DNA from: Deltaproteobacteria bacterium
Lineage (GTDB): Bacteria > Myxococcota_A > Polyangia > Polyangiales > Ga0077539
DNA length: 64,000 bases
Direction of reading: 5' to 3'
Assembly (NCBI GenBank): GCA_947477565.1
Contig: CANJUR010000008.1
Location: 98,501-162,500 of the forward strand
In this document: piece by piece, positions 9,667 through 18,815 of the stretch
How the letters are laid out: each line of letters starts with the position of its first letter
How positions within the stretch are numbered: the stretch's first letter is position 1
Position numbers and translations under genes: made by a program
The notes under the pieces: generated by a model
What the model was told of the DNA's origin: nothing
The model's input: only the letters and a program-made list of their open reading frames with translations
Database searches by the model: none

Positions 9667-10161
9667 TCAGGCCTTCGCGCTTCCCTCTTTCGGGGGAGCG
9701 GTGGTCGACAGGAGTTCGACGGTGCCACCCGTCGCTTCGACCTTGGCTCGAGCACCAGCGGAGATCCCGTGAACCCTTAACGTTAGTTTGATGGAGAGAT
9801 CACCGTCGCCAAGAATCTTCACGCGGTCTGCACGCTTCTCGACGAGGCCCATCGTCGCCAATGCTGCGATGTCCACGATCGCACCAGCGTCAAACGACTT
9901 ATCTAGAGCCCCTACGTTCACGGCAGAGATTTCCGTCGCGAAGAGGGTATTTCGAAACCCGCGCTTCGGCAACCTCCGCTGCATCGGGGTCTGCCCACCC
10001 TGAAATCCCATTTTACTGAAGTTACCAGGATGCCGTGCTTTTTGGCCCTTCTGGCCTTTACCAGCAGTCTTCCCAAGGCCAGAACCTACGCCGCGACCCC
10101 TACGGGTCCTCTTGCGCACCGCCCCAGCAGGGGGGTGCAGATTACTCAAAACATTAGCCAT
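9667..10161 (-). CDS. rplO: 50S ribosomal protein uL15
   Basis: 164 residues. Starts MANVLSNLHPPAGAVRKRTR followed by the Gly/Lys-rich GRGVGSGLGKTAGKGQKGQK typical of uL15, then GFQGGQTPMQRRLPKRGF. I used the ATG at 10161, which has GGAGGAG just upstream; a start at 10182 would lie inside rpmD. The gene overlaps the 3' end of rpmD by 8 bases. Confidence 0.96.
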   Translation of the reverse strand: MANVLSNLHPPAGAVRKRTRRGRGVGSGLGKTAGKGQKGQKARHPGNFSKMGFQGGQTPMQRRLPKRGFRNTLFATEISAVNVGALDKSFDAGAIVDIAALATMGLVEKRADRVKILGDGDLSIKLTLRVHGISAGARAKVEATGGTVELLSTTAPPKEGSAKA

Positions 10162-10345
10162 CGATCTCCTCCACCGAGACAAGGTGGATCACCTTCTTGA
10201 TCGCACCGCGGAAGGCCGGGGTGTTTGCCACCACGACCGCAGTGTTCGGTCCGCGCAGTCCGAGACCGCTGACGGTCTGCTCGAACTGGTAACGCTCGCC
10301 GATCGTCGACTTTGTCTGCGTCACTCGCAGTTTCGCCTTAGCCAT
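10154..10345 (-). CDS. rpmD: 50S ribosomal protein uL30
   Basis: 63 residues. Short uL30 with KLRVTQTKSTIGERYQFEQT and VSGLGLRGPNTAVVVANTPA. It lies between rpsE and rplO in spc-operon order and is probably coupled to rplO through the 8-base overlap. Confidence 0.95.
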   Translation of the reverse strand: MAKAKLRVTQTKSTIGERYQFEQTVSGLGLRGPNTAVVVANTPAFRGAIKKVIHLVSVEEIDG

Positions 10346-10348
10346 CGC

Positions 10349-10861
10349 CTACGCCGTCTTCTCGGAGATTTCTTCCACGGTTTTACCGCGTCGGGCCGCA
10401 GTGGCACTGATGTCGCGCAACTGCTTGAGCGCCGCGATGGTAGCCTTAACCGCGTTGTGCGGATTGCGACTGCCGAGACTCTTCGAGAGAATGTCGCGAA
10501 TACCCGCGCTCTCGACAACCGCGCGAACCGCACCGCCAGCAATTACTCCCGTTCCAGCCGAGGCCGGCCGGAGCAGAACCTCGCCAGCCCCAAAGTGGCC
10601 AACAACATCATGGGGAATGGTGGTCCCAACACGAGGCACAGAGAACAGATTCTTTCGAGCCTGTTCGTTGCCCTTCCGGATCGCCTCAGGAACCTCATTG
10701 GCCTTACCCAGGCCAACGCCGACGCGACCGTTGCCATCACCGACCACTATTAGAGCGGAGAAGGAGAATCGACGACCCCCCTTAACCACCTTGGCTACGC
10801 GGTTGATGTTGACTACCCGCTCCTTGAGTTCCGCGCCCTCGTCGTTATCTGACATCGACAT
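10349..10861 (-). CDS. rpsE: 30S ribosomal protein uS5
   Basis: 170 residues. The S5 N-terminal double-stranded-RNA-binding-like domain ([40 protein letters not shown]) and the C-terminal domain ([38 protein letters not shown]) are complete. Either of two N-terminal Met codons could start it. It follows rplR by 22 bases. Confidence 0.97.
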   Translation of the reverse strand: MSMSDNDEGAELKERVVNINRVAKVVKGGRRFSFSALIVVGDGNGRVGVGLGKANEVPEAIRKGNEQARKNLFSVPRVGTTIPHDVVGHFGAGEVLLRPASAGTGVIAGGAVRAVVESAGIRDILSKSLGSRNPHNAVKATIAALKQLRDISATAARRGKTVEEISEKTA

Positions 10862-10883
10862 CGATGCGTCTCCCTCTTCAGCC

Positions 10884-11249
10884 TTAGAAGCTCAGGCCCG
10901 CCTTGCGGGCGCCATCGGCAAGCGCGCCGACACGGTTGTTTTCCTGGTAGACATAGCCATTTCGGTCAAAGACAACCTTGGCAATACCTTTCTCCAGGCA
11001 CAGTTTGGCCAGGGCCTCGCCGACCTTACGGGCCGCATCGAGTTTCCGATCGTCCTTCACCGTGTCGCGAACCGTAGGAGACAAAGTTCCCACTGCCACG
11101 AGCGTAGTGCCGACCACATCATCAATCACCTGGGCGTAGATGTTCTTCGCAGACCGGAAGACCGTGAGCCGCGGACGTTCCGCAGTCCCGGTAACCCTGC
11201 CCCGAATGCGCGTCTTGCGCCTGAGTCTCTGTTCGTCCTTTGCCTTCAT
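10884..11249 (-). CDS. rplR: 50S ribosomal protein uL18
   Basis: 121 residues. 5S-rRNA-binding protein with [40 protein letters not shown] core and the ending [17 protein letters not shown]. Standard length and place between rplF and rpsE. Confidence 0.96.
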   Translation of the reverse strand: MKAKDEQRLRRKTRIRGRVTGTAERPRLTVFRSAKNIYAQVIDDVVGTTLVAVGTLSPTVRDTVKDDRKLDAARKVGEALAKLCLEKGIAKVVFDRNGYVYQENNRVGALADGARKAGLSF

Positions 11250-11296
11250 CGTGTCCTCGACCTGTACGGCACCGCTAGTTACGGCGCCGGCTTAAG

Positions 11297-11896
11297 TCAC
11301 TTGCCGCCCTTACCGCCCTTACCAGCCTTGCCCGCCTTCTGGCGGATCTTGACCAGAACCGGGCTCGCCGTCGGCGACCCGTCAACCATCAACCGTACGC
11401 CTTTACCCTTGTAGGGCTCCGGCGGTCGGAATGACTGCAACTGGGCTACCGCCTTGCCAAGCAAATCACGATCGACTGTTTCTAGCAGTAGTACCGTGTT
11501 CTTGCTGTCACCAGGGATCTGTACCGAGAGCCCCTTCGGCACCTCGAAAACAACCGGATGGGACAGGCCGAGCGAGAGAGTAAGGATCGAGCCCTTGAGG
11601 TCGGCCTTGTAACCCGTACCCTCAAGCCGAATCCCCCTCTTGTATCCCTTCGACACACCCGTCACTGCGTTGTTCAGGTGTGACCGGAAGGTCCCGCTCA
11701 TCCGGGACGCTACCTCGGTAGGAATGTCCGTCTTTGCAACAACGATCGCTTGTCCGTCTTTTGTCACAATCTGTACATCGGATGTCATTGCCCGACGCAC
11801 AGTTCCTTTCGGACCCTTCACTTCGAAGTAGTCCGATCCGCTAGTCACGGTGACGCCCTGCGGCAGGGCTACTGGTCGCTTGCCAATCCTCGACAT
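11297..11896 (-). CDS. rplF: 50S ribosomal protein uL6
   Basis: 199 residues from the ATG at 11896 (MSRIGKRPVALPQGV). The open frame to 11938 would run into rpsH. Two L6 folds are visible; the second has DSKNTVLLLETVDRDLLGKA and SFRPPEPYKGKGVR. E. coli uL6 is 177 residues. The extra length is a C-terminal basic tail rich in Lys and Gly (KAGKAGKGGKGGK), which probably contacts rRNA. Confidence 0.96.
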   Translation of the reverse strand: MSRIGKRPVALPQGVTVTSGSDYFEVKGPKGTVRRAMTSDVQIVTKDGQAIVVAKTDIPTEVASRMSGTFRSHLNNAVTGVSKGYKRGIRLEGTGYKADLKGSILTLSLGLSHPVVFEVPKGLSVQIPGDSKNTVLLLETVDRDLLGKAVAQLQSFRPPEPYKGKGVRLMVDGSPTASPVLVKIRQKAGKAGKGGKGGK

Positions 11897-11900
11897 GGCC

Positions 11901-12299
11901 TCACCACACTTCGCAGAGGAGTTCGCCACCCACGCCAAGGCTCCGGGCCTGGCGATCGCTCAATACCCCACGAGAGGTACTGAGAATGGAGATGCCGAGG
12001 CCGCTACGTACTTTGGTGATCTTATCGACCCCCACGTACACCCTGCGTCCCGGGCGAGAGACCCGACGGATGCCCTCGATCGCCGACTGGCGATCACGAC
12101 CATACTTGAGCACCATAACAATGGTCTCCCGTCCTTCTTCACCGACATCGGCGCCCACCGAGGATACATATCCCTCGGAGGCGAGAATTTCGGCAACCGC
12201 GCGCTTCAACTTGGAAGCGGGCATTACCACACGTTCATGTCGCGCCATCACAGCGTTTCTGACGCGGGTCAGCATATCTGAAATAGGATCCGTCAACAT
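11901..12299 (-). CDS. rpsH: 30S ribosomal protein uS8
   Basis: 132 residues. DPISDMLTRVRNAVMARHER at the N-terminus and the C-terminal GLGISILSTSRGVLSDRQAR are diagnostic. It binds the central domain of 16S rRNA, and in E. coli it represses the spc operon. It sits four bases before rplF. Confidence 0.97.
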   Translation of the reverse strand: MLTDPISDMLTRVRNAVMARHERVVMPASKLKRAVAEILASEGYVSSVGADVGEEGRETIVMVLKYGRDRQSAIEGIRRVSRPGRRVYVGVDKITKVRSGLGISILSTSRGVLSDRQARSLGVGGELLCEVW

Positions 12300-12309
12300 C
12301 GTCGACCTC

Positions 12310-12495
12310 TCACCAGCTCGCCTTGGTCACGCCGGGCAGCTCGCCCTTGAGTGCCAGGCTGCGGAGGCACACGCGGCAGAGCTCGAATTTTCGGTAGTAG
12401 GCTCGCGCACGCCCACAGACCTTGCACCGATTGCGGTGTCTTACCGCGAACTTCGGAGCTTCTTGCAGTTTCGCAAACGAACAGGCACGTGCCAC
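12310..12495 (-). CDS. rpsN: 30S ribosomal protein uS14, zinc-binding type
   Basis: 61 residues, the short 'C+' form. [20 protein letters not shown] carries the two CxxC pairs of the zinc ribbon, and [12 protein letters not shown] closes the protein. Bacteria with the long, zinc-free uS14 have about 100 residues. It lies between rplE and rpsH. Confidence 0.96.
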   Translation of the reverse strand: MARACSFAKLQEAPKFAVRHRNRCKVCGRARAYYRKFELCRVCLRSLALKGELPGVTKASW

Positions 12496-12525
12496 GGTTT
12501 ATCTCCCGTCTTCCTTCAATGAAAC

Positions 12526-13215
12526 TCAGTGACGAAACGGCATTCCGAGGTGTTGGAGGAGCGCACGGCCCTCCTCGTCGTTCACCGCGGTCGTGGTGAT
12601 ACAGATGTTGAGTCCCTTCACCTTCTCCACCGTGTCGTAGTTGATCTCCGGGAAGATGATCTGCTCCTTGACTCCGAGGGTGTAGTTTCCCTTCCCGTCG
12701 AAAGCCTTGGGGCTCACTCCCTTAAAATCACGGACTCGTGGTAGCGCGAAGGTGACCAACCGATCCAGGAATTCCCACATCCGCTCGCGTCGCAGCGTGA
12801 CCATGGTCCCGATAGGAACTCCGGTTCGCAGCTTAAACGTTGCAATGCTCTTCCTGGCCCTGGTCACCACCGGCTTCTGGCCGGTGATTGCGGTGATTTG
12901 CTCGACACCCATATCGATGATCTTGGCGTTACCGACTGCCTCGCCTAGACCCATATTTAGGGTGATCTTGACTAACCGAGGCACCTGCATCGGGTTGGTG
13001 TATCCGAACTGCTTGAGCAGGGTCGGCACGACCTCTGCTCGATACTTGTCCCGGAGGCGCGGAGGAATCTTTTGCTCAGGACCACGCGGGGCCGCGTCAG
13101 GGGCAGCGGCAGCAGGCTTCTTCTTTGCTGTTCCGGCCTTTGCTTTCGGGGGCGACACCGGCTTGGCGCCGCCCTTCGGCGCATCGGCGCCCTTCTTCTT
13201 CTTATCGTCCGCCAT
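12526..13215 (-). CDS. rplE: 50S ribosomal protein uL5 with a basic N-terminal extension
   Basis: 229 residues against about 180 in E. coli. Residues 1-52 are a low-complexity Lys/Ala/Pro tail ([19 protein letters not shown] and onward). The normal uL5 starts at [19 protein letters not shown] and continues with [38 protein letters not shown] and [21 protein letters not shown] see no good alternative start at the beginning of the core, so the tail is probably translated. It binds 5S rRNA and the central protuberance. Confidence 0.95.
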   Translation of the reverse strand: MADDKKKKGADAPKGGAKPVSPPKAKAGTAKKKPAAAAPDAAPRGPEQKIPPRLRDKYRAEVVPTLLKQFGYTNPMQVPRLVKITLNMGLGEAVGNAKIIDMGVEQITAITGQKPVVTRARKSIATFKLRTGVPIGTMVTLRRERMWEFLDRLVTFALPRVRDFKGVSPKAFDGKGNYTLGVKEQIIFPEINYDTVEKVKGLNICITTTAVNDEEGRALLQHLGMPFRH

Positions 13216-13302
13216 CGCTCTATTCCTCTTCGGCTTCGCGTTTCCGTCGGCGCTACAAAGCGCCCTGTAACGGGTCTCGCGCCCGGTTACCCAAGAACGG
13301 CC

Positions 13303-13635
13303 TTAGACCGTCTCGTTCTTGATTTCCTTGCCACTCTTTACCGCGACTCGGGTCTTCGACCCATCGGCGGCAACTTTCGTGCGAACCCTCGTGCCCCTGC
13401 CCGTTTCCGGGTCCATCGGCATGACTTTAGAGAGGTGCATTGGGCGCTCGGCCTCGATGATGCCACCCTCGCGGTTACGAGGTGTTGGGCGCGTGTGCCG
13501 CTTCACCTTGTTAAGACCCTCGACCAGCACTCGCTGGGCCTCAGGAAACACGGTGAGCACCTTACCAGTGCTGCCCTTCTCGTCACCGGAGATCACGACG
13601 ACGGTGTCTCCCTTGCGGATTCTTGCGAGGCTCAT
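13303..13635 (-). CDS. rplX: 50S ribosomal protein uL24
   Basis: 110 residues from the ATG at 13635 ([20 protein letters not shown]). The open frame extends upstream into rplN, but that part is not L24-like. The KOW motif ([20 protein letters not shown]) and [20 protein letters not shown] are clear. It starts one base after the rplN stop codon. Confidence 0.96.
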   Translation of the reverse strand: MSLARIRKGDTVVVISGDEKGSTGKVLTVFPEAQRVLVEGLNKVKRHTRPTPRNREGGIIEAERPMHLSKVMPMDPETGRGTRVRTKVAADGSKTRVAVKSGKEIKNETV

Positions 13636-13636
13636 A

Positions 13637-14005
13637 TCAGATGACCTCCGGCGCCAGCGAGATGATCTTGCTGAACTTCTTCGCACGCAGTTCTCTAGCG
13701 ACCGGGCCAAAGATTCGAGTCCCAACGGGCTCACCTTCCTTGTCGATCAGGACCGCGCTGTTCGTGTCGAACTTCACGTAAGAACCGTCGGGGCGCGAAT
13801 ACTCCCGGACCGTGCGAACGACCACCGCGCGAGCGGTCTGGCCCTTCTTAACCTTCATGTTAGGGAGCGCTTCTTTTACGCTCACCACGATCACATCGCC
13901 GAGCGCGGCGTACTTCCGCCGCGATCCGCCGAGAACCTTTACGCACTGGACTCGACGCGCACCGGAGTTGTCCGCGACGTCCAGGATTGTCCGCATCTGA
14001 ATCAT
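13637..14005 (-). CDS. rplN: 50S ribosomal protein uL14
   Basis: 122 residues, exactly the usual length. [40 protein letters not shown] and the C-terminal [18 protein letters not shown] are diagnostic. It lies between rpsQ and rplX. Confidence 0.97.
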   Translation of the reverse strand: MIQMRTILDVADNSGARRVQCVKVLGGSRRKYAALGDVIVVSVKEALPNMKVKKGQTARAVVVRTVREYSRPDGSYVKFDTNSAVLIDKEGEPVGTRIFGPVARELRAKKFSKIISLAPEVI

Positions 14006-14031
14006 TCTTCTCTACCGCCTCTTCCGAACGC

Positions 14032-14322
14032 TCAGGACTCTTCGGGCCGGGTGACTAGACGGATCACCGTCCAGCGCTTCTCTCGAGAGATCGCCCGGTG
14101 CTCCCGGATTTCCACCACGTCTCCAGCCTTGAATTGCTGGCTCTCATCGTGGGCCTTGTACTTCTTTCTGCGGCGAACGTACTTCCCGTACACCGAGTGA
14201 CGCACCGAGCGCACCACTTCGACCACCACAGTCTTTTGCATTTTTGCGCTCGTGACCTTGCCGATCAGCGTTCGCTTGCGGCCGTGGACCTCGGTCTCAG
14301 CGGCAGTTGCTTCCGTCGTCAT
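14032..14322 (-). CDS. rpsQ: 30S ribosomal protein uS17
   Basis: 96 residues. The S17 OB fold is seen in RKRTLIGKVTSAKMQKTVVV and KYVRRRKKYKAHDESQQFKA, then GDVVEIREHRAISREKRWTV. It has about 12 extra acidic/Ala residues at the N-terminus. It starts four bases after rpmC. Confidence 0.96.
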   Translation of the reverse strand: MTTEATAAETEVHGRKRTLIGKVTSAKMQKTVVVEVVRSVRHSVYGKYVRRRKKYKAHDESQQFKAGDVVEIREHRAISREKRWTVIRLVTRPEES

Positions 14323-14326
14323 CTTA

Positions 14327-14536
14327 TCAACCCTTCGCCTTTGCCCGCCCTGTGCGCACCGTCAACGCGCGAGCCAGGTCGTGCCGGAGCTTGGCGATCC
14401 GGCTGGTGTCATCAAGCAGGTTCGCATGGTTGCGAAATCGCGTATCCAGAAGGTTCTTGGTCGCGTCGTCGATGTAAGAGTTCAGCTCTACATCGGACTT
14501 AGCGATCAGGTCCTTCGCGGTCGTTCCCTTGGCCAT
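14327..14536 (-). CDS. rpmC: 50S ribosomal protein uL29
   Basis: 69 residues, two long helices. LIAKSDVELNSYIDDATKNL and FRNHANLLDDTSRIAKLRHD fit uL29, which sits at the peptide exit tunnel. The place between rplP and rpsQ supports the call. Confidence 0.93.
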   Translation of the reverse strand: MAKGTTAKDLIAKSDVELNSYIDDATKNLLDTRFRNHANLLDDTSRIAKLRHDLARALTVRTGRAKAKG

Positions 14537-14548
14537 CGATCGTCTCCC

Positions 14549-14962
14549 TCAGCCAATCGCGCGGGTAATGACCCGCGCCTCGAGCGGCAGCTTGTGTGCT
14601 GCAAGGCGGAAAGCCTCGCGCGCAACGTCTTCCGGGATGCCGCCAAGCTCGTAGACCACGCGCCCTCGCTGCACCACCGCCACCCACTCCTCGACCGCCC
14701 CTTTACCGTGACCCATGCGGGTCTCCAGGGGCTTCTTCGTGACAGGCTTGTCCGGGAAGACCCGAATCCAAAGCTTGCCAGCGCGCTTTACATGCCGGGT
14801 GATCGCCATACGAGCGGCTTCAATCTGCCTCGCTGTGATCCGACCGGACTCCACGATCTGCATTCCGAAGTCACCGAAGGACACATCGCAACCGTTGTGC
14901 GCTGTCCCCTTCAGGTTGCCCTTCATCTGCTTGCGGTACTTAACCTTCTTCGGCGAAAGCAT
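14549..14962 (-). CDS. rplP: 50S ribosomal protein uL16
   Basis: 137 residues. [60 protein letters not shown] and [20 protein letters not shown] are all typical. It lies beside the A site of the large subunit. Standard length. Confidence 0.97.
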   Translation of the reverse strand: MLSPKKVKYRKQMKGNLKGTAHNGCDVSFGDFGMQIVESGRITARQIEAARMAITRHVKRAGKLWIRVFPDKPVTKKPLETRMGHGKGAVEEWVAVVQRGRVVYELGGIPEDVAREAFRLAAHKLPLEARVITRAIG

Positions 14963-14984
14963 TTGCGTCTTCTCCGGCGATCGT

Positions 14985-15686
14985 TCAGCGGGTGCCCGGG
15001 CGGCGCTTCTTCTGCGGAAGCACCTCTCCCTTGAACAACCAAACCTTCACCCCGATGGAGCCGTACGTCGTGTGCGCCTCCGCGGTACCAAACTCGATGT
15101 CCGCGCGGAGAGTGTGCAGCGGCACCCTGCCCTCGCGGTAGCTTTCAACACGCGCCATCTCCGAGCCCCCGAGACGACCTGCGCAGCGGATGCGGATACC
15201 TCGAGCGCCCAACTTCATGGCGGCGCCGACGGCCTTCTTCATGGCACGGCGGAACGAGACCCGACGCTCCAACTGCGTCGCGACTGACTCGGAGACGAGT
15301 TGGGCATTGGTGTCTGCCTTACGGATCTCCTGCACGTCGATGACGACGTCATCAGCGTTGGCATTGGTGTAGTGAAGTAGTCCTGGAAACGGCGCGGCGC
15401 CCTTGCGCTCCGCCGGCTTCCCCTTCTTCAACTCCTCGACACCCTTGCCGCCCTTGCCGATCACGATGCCCGGACGTGCGGTGTAGATGATGACCTTCAC
15501 CTTGGCCGCGGCGCGCTCGATCTCGACCGCCGAAATACCGGCGTTCTGGAGTTGTTCCTTCACCACGCGCTTAAGCGTGATGTCCTCGTGGAGCCAAGCG
15601 GCGTAGTTGCGCTCTTCAAACCACTTGGAGTTCCAGGTCTTGATGACCCCAAGGCGGAACCCGTACGGATGAACCTTCTGTCCCAT
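14985..15686 (-). CDS. rpsC: 30S ribosomal protein uS3
   Basis: 233 residues. [20 protein letters not shown] opens the protein; the KH type 2 domain holds [18 protein letters not shown]; the C-terminal domain has [20 protein letters not shown] and [20 protein letters not shown]. Between EELKK and [10 protein letters not shown] there are about 14 more residues than in E. coli ([20 protein letters not shown] lies there), an insertion right after the KH GxxG loop. uS3 lines the mRNA entry channel. It starts seven bases after rplV. Confidence 0.97.
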   Translation of the reverse strand: MGQKVHPYGFRLGVIKTWNSKWFEERNYAAWLHEDITLKRVVKEQLQNAGISAVEIERAAAKVKVIIYTARPGIVIGKGGKGVEELKKGKPAERKGAAPFPGLLHYTNANADDVVIDVQEIRKADTNAQLVSESVATQLERRVSFRRAMKKAVGAAMKLGARGIRIRCAGRLGGSEMARVESYREGRVPLHTLRADIEFGTAEAHTTYGSIGVKVWLFKGEVLPQKKRRPGTR

Positions 15687-15693
15687 TGCTCGC

Positions 15694-16110
15694 CTATTCC
15701 TGCGTCGCTGTGGTCGTTCCGGCGCTGTCGCCGGAAGCGGTCTTCTTTGTCTTCTTCGGCGCCGGGGGCGGCCGATCGGTCAACGTGATCGCGATGTGGC
15801 TCACGCCCTTCGTGATTTGTGTGGCCCGACCCATCGCCCGCGGCCGCCAGCGGCGTAGGTTCGAGTTCGGTCCCTTATCGACCGATCCGATGGACACATA
15901 CAGCCCATCGACGTCCACTGAGGGGTTGAGTACCCGCGCATTGGCCAACGCCGACTCGATCACCTTTCGGACGACCGGGGCCGCAGCCTTGCGGGTGTAC
16001 AGCAACATGTTGATCGCCTCGGCCACCTTCTGGCCGCGGACTAGGTTTACTACCGTCCGCGCCTTTCGGGGCGCGATACGCGCAAACCGCGCAATCGCCT
16101 TGCTCTCCAT
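15694..16110 (-). CDS. rplV: 50S ribosomal protein uL22, first gene of this cluster
   Basis: 138 residues from the ATG at 16110 ([20 protein letters not shown]). The open frame continues far upstream, but that part is not protein-like and includes the tRNA antisense. [30 protein letters not shown] and the tunnel hairpin region ([20 protein letters not shown]) identify it. The C-terminus has an extra Pro/Lys/Thr-rich tail of about 25 residues. In most bacteria rpsS and rplB precede rplV; here they do not. Confidence 0.96.
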   Translation of the reverse strand: MESKAIARFARIAPRKARTVVNLVRGQKVAEAINMLLYTRKAAAPVVRKVIESALANARVLNPSVDVDGLYVSIGSVDKGPNSNLRRWRPRAMGRATQITKGVSHIAITLTDRPPPAPKKTKKTASGDSAGTTTATQE

Positions 16111-16249
16111 CGTCGTTGCTTCCGTTTCACCAGCGCGGCGGCTCTCACCGAACCTGCTGGGCTCCCATCGACGCGTCCACCCGGGAATTGGGTGCAGCCG
16201 CCGACATAGAAGGTTTCGCCCTTCGGGAACTAAGTTCCTTCGGGGAGGC
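16111..16249 (-). promoter_or_regulatory. Predicted structured 5' leader of the rplV cluster
   Basis: About 140 bases lie between the predicted start site and the rplV ATG. On this strand I can draw a hairpin GGAAC/GTTCC (16226-16238), a second GAAGG/CCTTC (16209-16224), then an 8-bp stem joining 16136-16143 with 16196-16203. That stem encloses a CACCC/GGGTG hairpin (16178-16194). The leader could host feedback control by a ribosomal protein. This is inference from base pairing only; it matches no riboswitch class I know. Confidence 0.4.
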
Positions 16250-16255
16250 CGCGGC

Positions 16256-16284
16256 GTGTACCATCCGTTTTCGTAGGTCGTCAA
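16256..16284 (-). promoter_or_regulatory. Candidate sigma70-type promoter for the ribosomal cluster
   Basis: Read on the minus strand, TTGACG (16279-16284) matches the -35 consensus well. A weak GTACAC (16256-16261) lies 17 bases downstream as a possible -10, preceded by a TG. It is the best promoter-like pair between the tRNA gene and rplV. The -10 match is poor, so confidence is limited. Confidence 0.4.
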
Positions 16285-16394
16285 GAGACTCTTGCAATCT
16301 TCCTCGCACCATTTTCGGAGCTCCTCTCGAATCCCCGAAGTACTTGAGGGAATCCGTAGACGCTGATAGACCGCTGTCTCTTCCCCAACCCATT

Positions 16395-16482
16395 GCCGGA
16401 GTGGCGGAATTGGCAGACGCAGCGGATTCAAAATCCGCCGAGGTAACCCCTCGTACCGGTTCAACCCCGGTCTTCGGCACCA
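16395..16482 (+). tRNA. tRNA-Leu(CAA)
   Basis: A class II tRNA of 88 bases including an encoded CCA. The acceptor arms GCCGGAG and CTTCGGC pair with one G-U. The anticodon stem GCGGA/TCCGC encloses the loop TTCAAAA with anticodon CAA. A long variable arm follows, and the T loop is GTTCAACCC. It reads UUG codons. It is transcribed away from the ribosomal cluster, so its promoter and the rplV promoter share the 16285-16394 stretch. Confidence 0.97.
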
Positions 16483-16661
16483 GCAGTACTTCGACCCGCG
16501 AATTATCGCCGAAACCACTGCGTTTCGGCATGTCGCAGGGTATCCCGCCCGTCCACTACGATGGTCGATGTGATTCTTCACCTCCCTCGATGCCGCCTCG
16601 CGGCAGCGCTCGCAGCCCTGAGCCGCGTACACTCCATCCCCCCCCAGGAGGAAGTAACACC

Positions 16662-18815
16662 ATGCGACATGACCCTCGCGGCGCAACCCAGCCCACCGCC
16701 TTCGCAGGCCTTCTGCTTGAGCAGTATGCCGAGACCTGGCGATTTCGACTCGGCGCGCCCGAGTACGTCCACATCACTCCAGACGGGCGAGAGGTGTTGT
16801 TTCTCCGTTCGGGGAGGCGAAACTTCGTGCGCGACTTGTTCGCGTTCGATGTCGGAACGGGGGCGGAGTGTCTACTGCTCACCGCCGCAGAGGTGCTCCG
16901 CGGAGCTGATGAAGCCCTCAGCGTCGACGAGCGTGCCCGACGACAGCGCATGCGAGTTTCAGCTCGCGGCATCGCATCTTTTCAGATGTCGCCCGATGGG
17001 ACGCAGATTCTCTTTCCCCTCTCCGGTCGGCTCTACGTGTTCGTGCGCGCGAGCCGGAGCGTGCGCGCTCTTACCGACGAGGGCGGCACGCCGATTGATC
17101 CCCGATGGTCGCCGGACGGCACACGCGTAGCGTGCGTGCGCGATGGCGAACTTTGCGTGATCGACGTCGCCAGCGGCGCGCAACGCAAAATCACGGAGGG
17201 AGATACCCCGGGGATCACCCATGGCACCGCGGAGTTCGTCGCACAGGAGGAGATGGGCCGGATGGAGGGCTACTGGTGGTCGCCGGACGCCCGAACGCTC
17301 GCCTATCAAGAGACCGACGAACGAGAGGTCGAGCGATTCCAGATCGCGGACCCAATGCACCCCGAGCGGGCCAACGATTCCTTCGCGTATCCCCGAGCAG
17401 GGCGGCATAACGCGCTCGTGAGACTCGGGCTCATGGCCGCGGAAGGCGGGCCCACAACGTGGGTTCAGTGGGATCGTGAGGCCTTTCCCTACCTCGCGAA
17501 GGTGGCGTGGAACCAAGGCTCGCCGCTGACCATCCTGGTGCAGAATCGAGACCAGACCGTCGAGGAATTACTCGCCGTCGCGTCCGATGGGACGACGCGC
17601 CTGCTGCTCACGGAAACCGATCCGAAGTGGGTTAATATCGATCCGTCCGTTCCGCGGTGGCTACCCGACGGATCTGGATTCCTCTGGTCGACTGAGCGTG
17701 GCGGGAGCTCGCAGCTCGAACTTCGGCGGCCGGACGGGACGCTCGATCGAGTCGTGGTGCCCCCAGAGGTCGGGTACCGACGCTTATTGCACATCGATGG
17801 TGCGATACGCTCCATCCGATATCTCGCAAGCGCAGAGCCTACAGAGCAACACGTCTGGCGAAGCTCGCTCGATGAGCCCGCGGACAGGACGCGGGAGACC
17901 TCAACTCCCGGCGAACACGACGCTGAATACGGTGGAAGAGGCGTTAGGGTGATCTACCGCAGCGCGCTTACGGAGGCGTCTACGTGGGAGGTCTCGCTGG
18001 GCGAAACGACCGTCGGACACCTCACCTCGCTCGTCGAAGAGCCCTCACTTTCGCCGCGAGTCGAGCTCGTGAGTGTAGGTGCAGACGACCTTCGCGCGGC
18101 GATCGTTCGCCCCTCGAACCACCGTCAGGGAATGCGCTACCCGGTGATTTTGATGGTGTACGGGGGGCCTCATGCGCAGACCGTCGTGCAGGCGCGCGGC
18201 CGGTTCATTTTGGCTCAGTTTTTCGCAGAACAAGGCTTCGTCGTCGTGTCTCTCGATGGTCGTGGGACGCCGAATCGAGGACGTGACTGGGAGCGAGCCA
18301 TCTATCAGGCCTTTGGAGATGTTCCGCTCGATGATCAGGTGCGCGGCCTGCAGGCGCTGGGGGCCCGTTTCCCCGAACTCGATCTCGAGCGCGTCGGCGT
18401 GTACGGCTGGTCTTTCGGTGGCTATCTCGCAGCACTTGCAATGCTGCGTCGATCGGACGTCTTTCGCGCAGGAATCGCAGGGGCGCCCGTCGCGGACTGG
18501 GCCGACTACGACACGCACTATACCGAGCGGTACATGGGCGTTCCGCTTAGGGCCGACGATGCTGCCTATCAGAGAAGCTCGCTATTGAGCTGGGCCGATG
18601 GACTCCGCCGTCCGCTTCTCGTCGTACACGGAACCGCGGACGACAACGTCTACTTCCTCCACGGAGTCCGACTGTCGGATGCCCTGTTTCGCGCGGGACG
18701 GCCACACGAATTCCTCCCGCTCGCGGGCTCCACTCACAGCGTCGCAGACCCGGTGGTCGCGCAGTTGCTCTTCCATCGAATGGCAGACTTCTTCCGTCGT
18801 CACCTGCACCCGTAA
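16662..18815 (+). CDS. Dipeptidyl peptidase IV-type serine peptidase (S9B)
   Basis: 717 residues. An N-terminal beta-propeller (DPPIV_N, about residues 60-430) is followed by an alpha/beta hydrolase (peptidase S9, about 480-717). The catalytic Ser is in GWSFGGY (Ser584), the Asp in VVHGTADDN (about 660) and the His in GSTHSV (His692). The EE pair that binds the substrate N-terminus is present in FVAQEEMGRMEGYWWSPD (Glu196-Glu197), so it should release X-Pro or X-Ala dipeptides. I used the ATG at 16662 because AGGAGGAAG precedes it; the open frame upstream runs through the tRNA. No clear signal peptide is seen. Confidence 0.93.
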   Translation: MRHDPRGATQPTAFAGLLLEQYAETWRFRLGAPEYVHITPDGREVLFLRSGRRNFVRDLFAFDVGTGAECLLLTAAEVLRGADEALSVDERARRQRMRVSARGIASFQMSPDGTQILFPLSGRLYVFVRASRSVRALTDEGGTPIDPRWSPDGTRVACVRDGELCVIDVASGAQRKITEGDTPGITHGTAEFVAQEEMGRMEGYWWSPDARTLAYQETDEREVERFQIADPMHPERANDSFAYPRAGRHNALVRLGLMAAEGGPTTWVQWDREAFPYLAKVAWNQGSPLTILVQNRDQTVEELLAVASDGTTRLLLTETDPKWVNIDPSVPRWLPDGSGFLWSTERGGSSQLELRRPDGTLDRVVVPPEVGYRRLLHIDGAIRSIRYLASAEPTEQHVWRSSLDEPADRTRETSTPGEHDAEYGGRGVRVIYRSALTEASTWEVSLGETTVGHLTSLVEEPSLSPRVELVSVGADDLRAAIVRPSNHRQGMRYPVILMVYGGPHAQTVVQARGRFILAQFFAEQGFVVVSLDGRGTPNRGRDWERAIYQAFGDVPLDDQVRGLQALGARFPELDLERVGVYGWSFGGYLAALAMLRRSDVFRAGIAGAPVADWADYDTHYTERYMGVPLRADDAAYQRSSLLSWADGLRRPLLVVHGTADDNVYFLHGVRLSDALFRAGRPHEFLPLAGSTHSVADPVVAQLLFHRMADFFRRHLHP

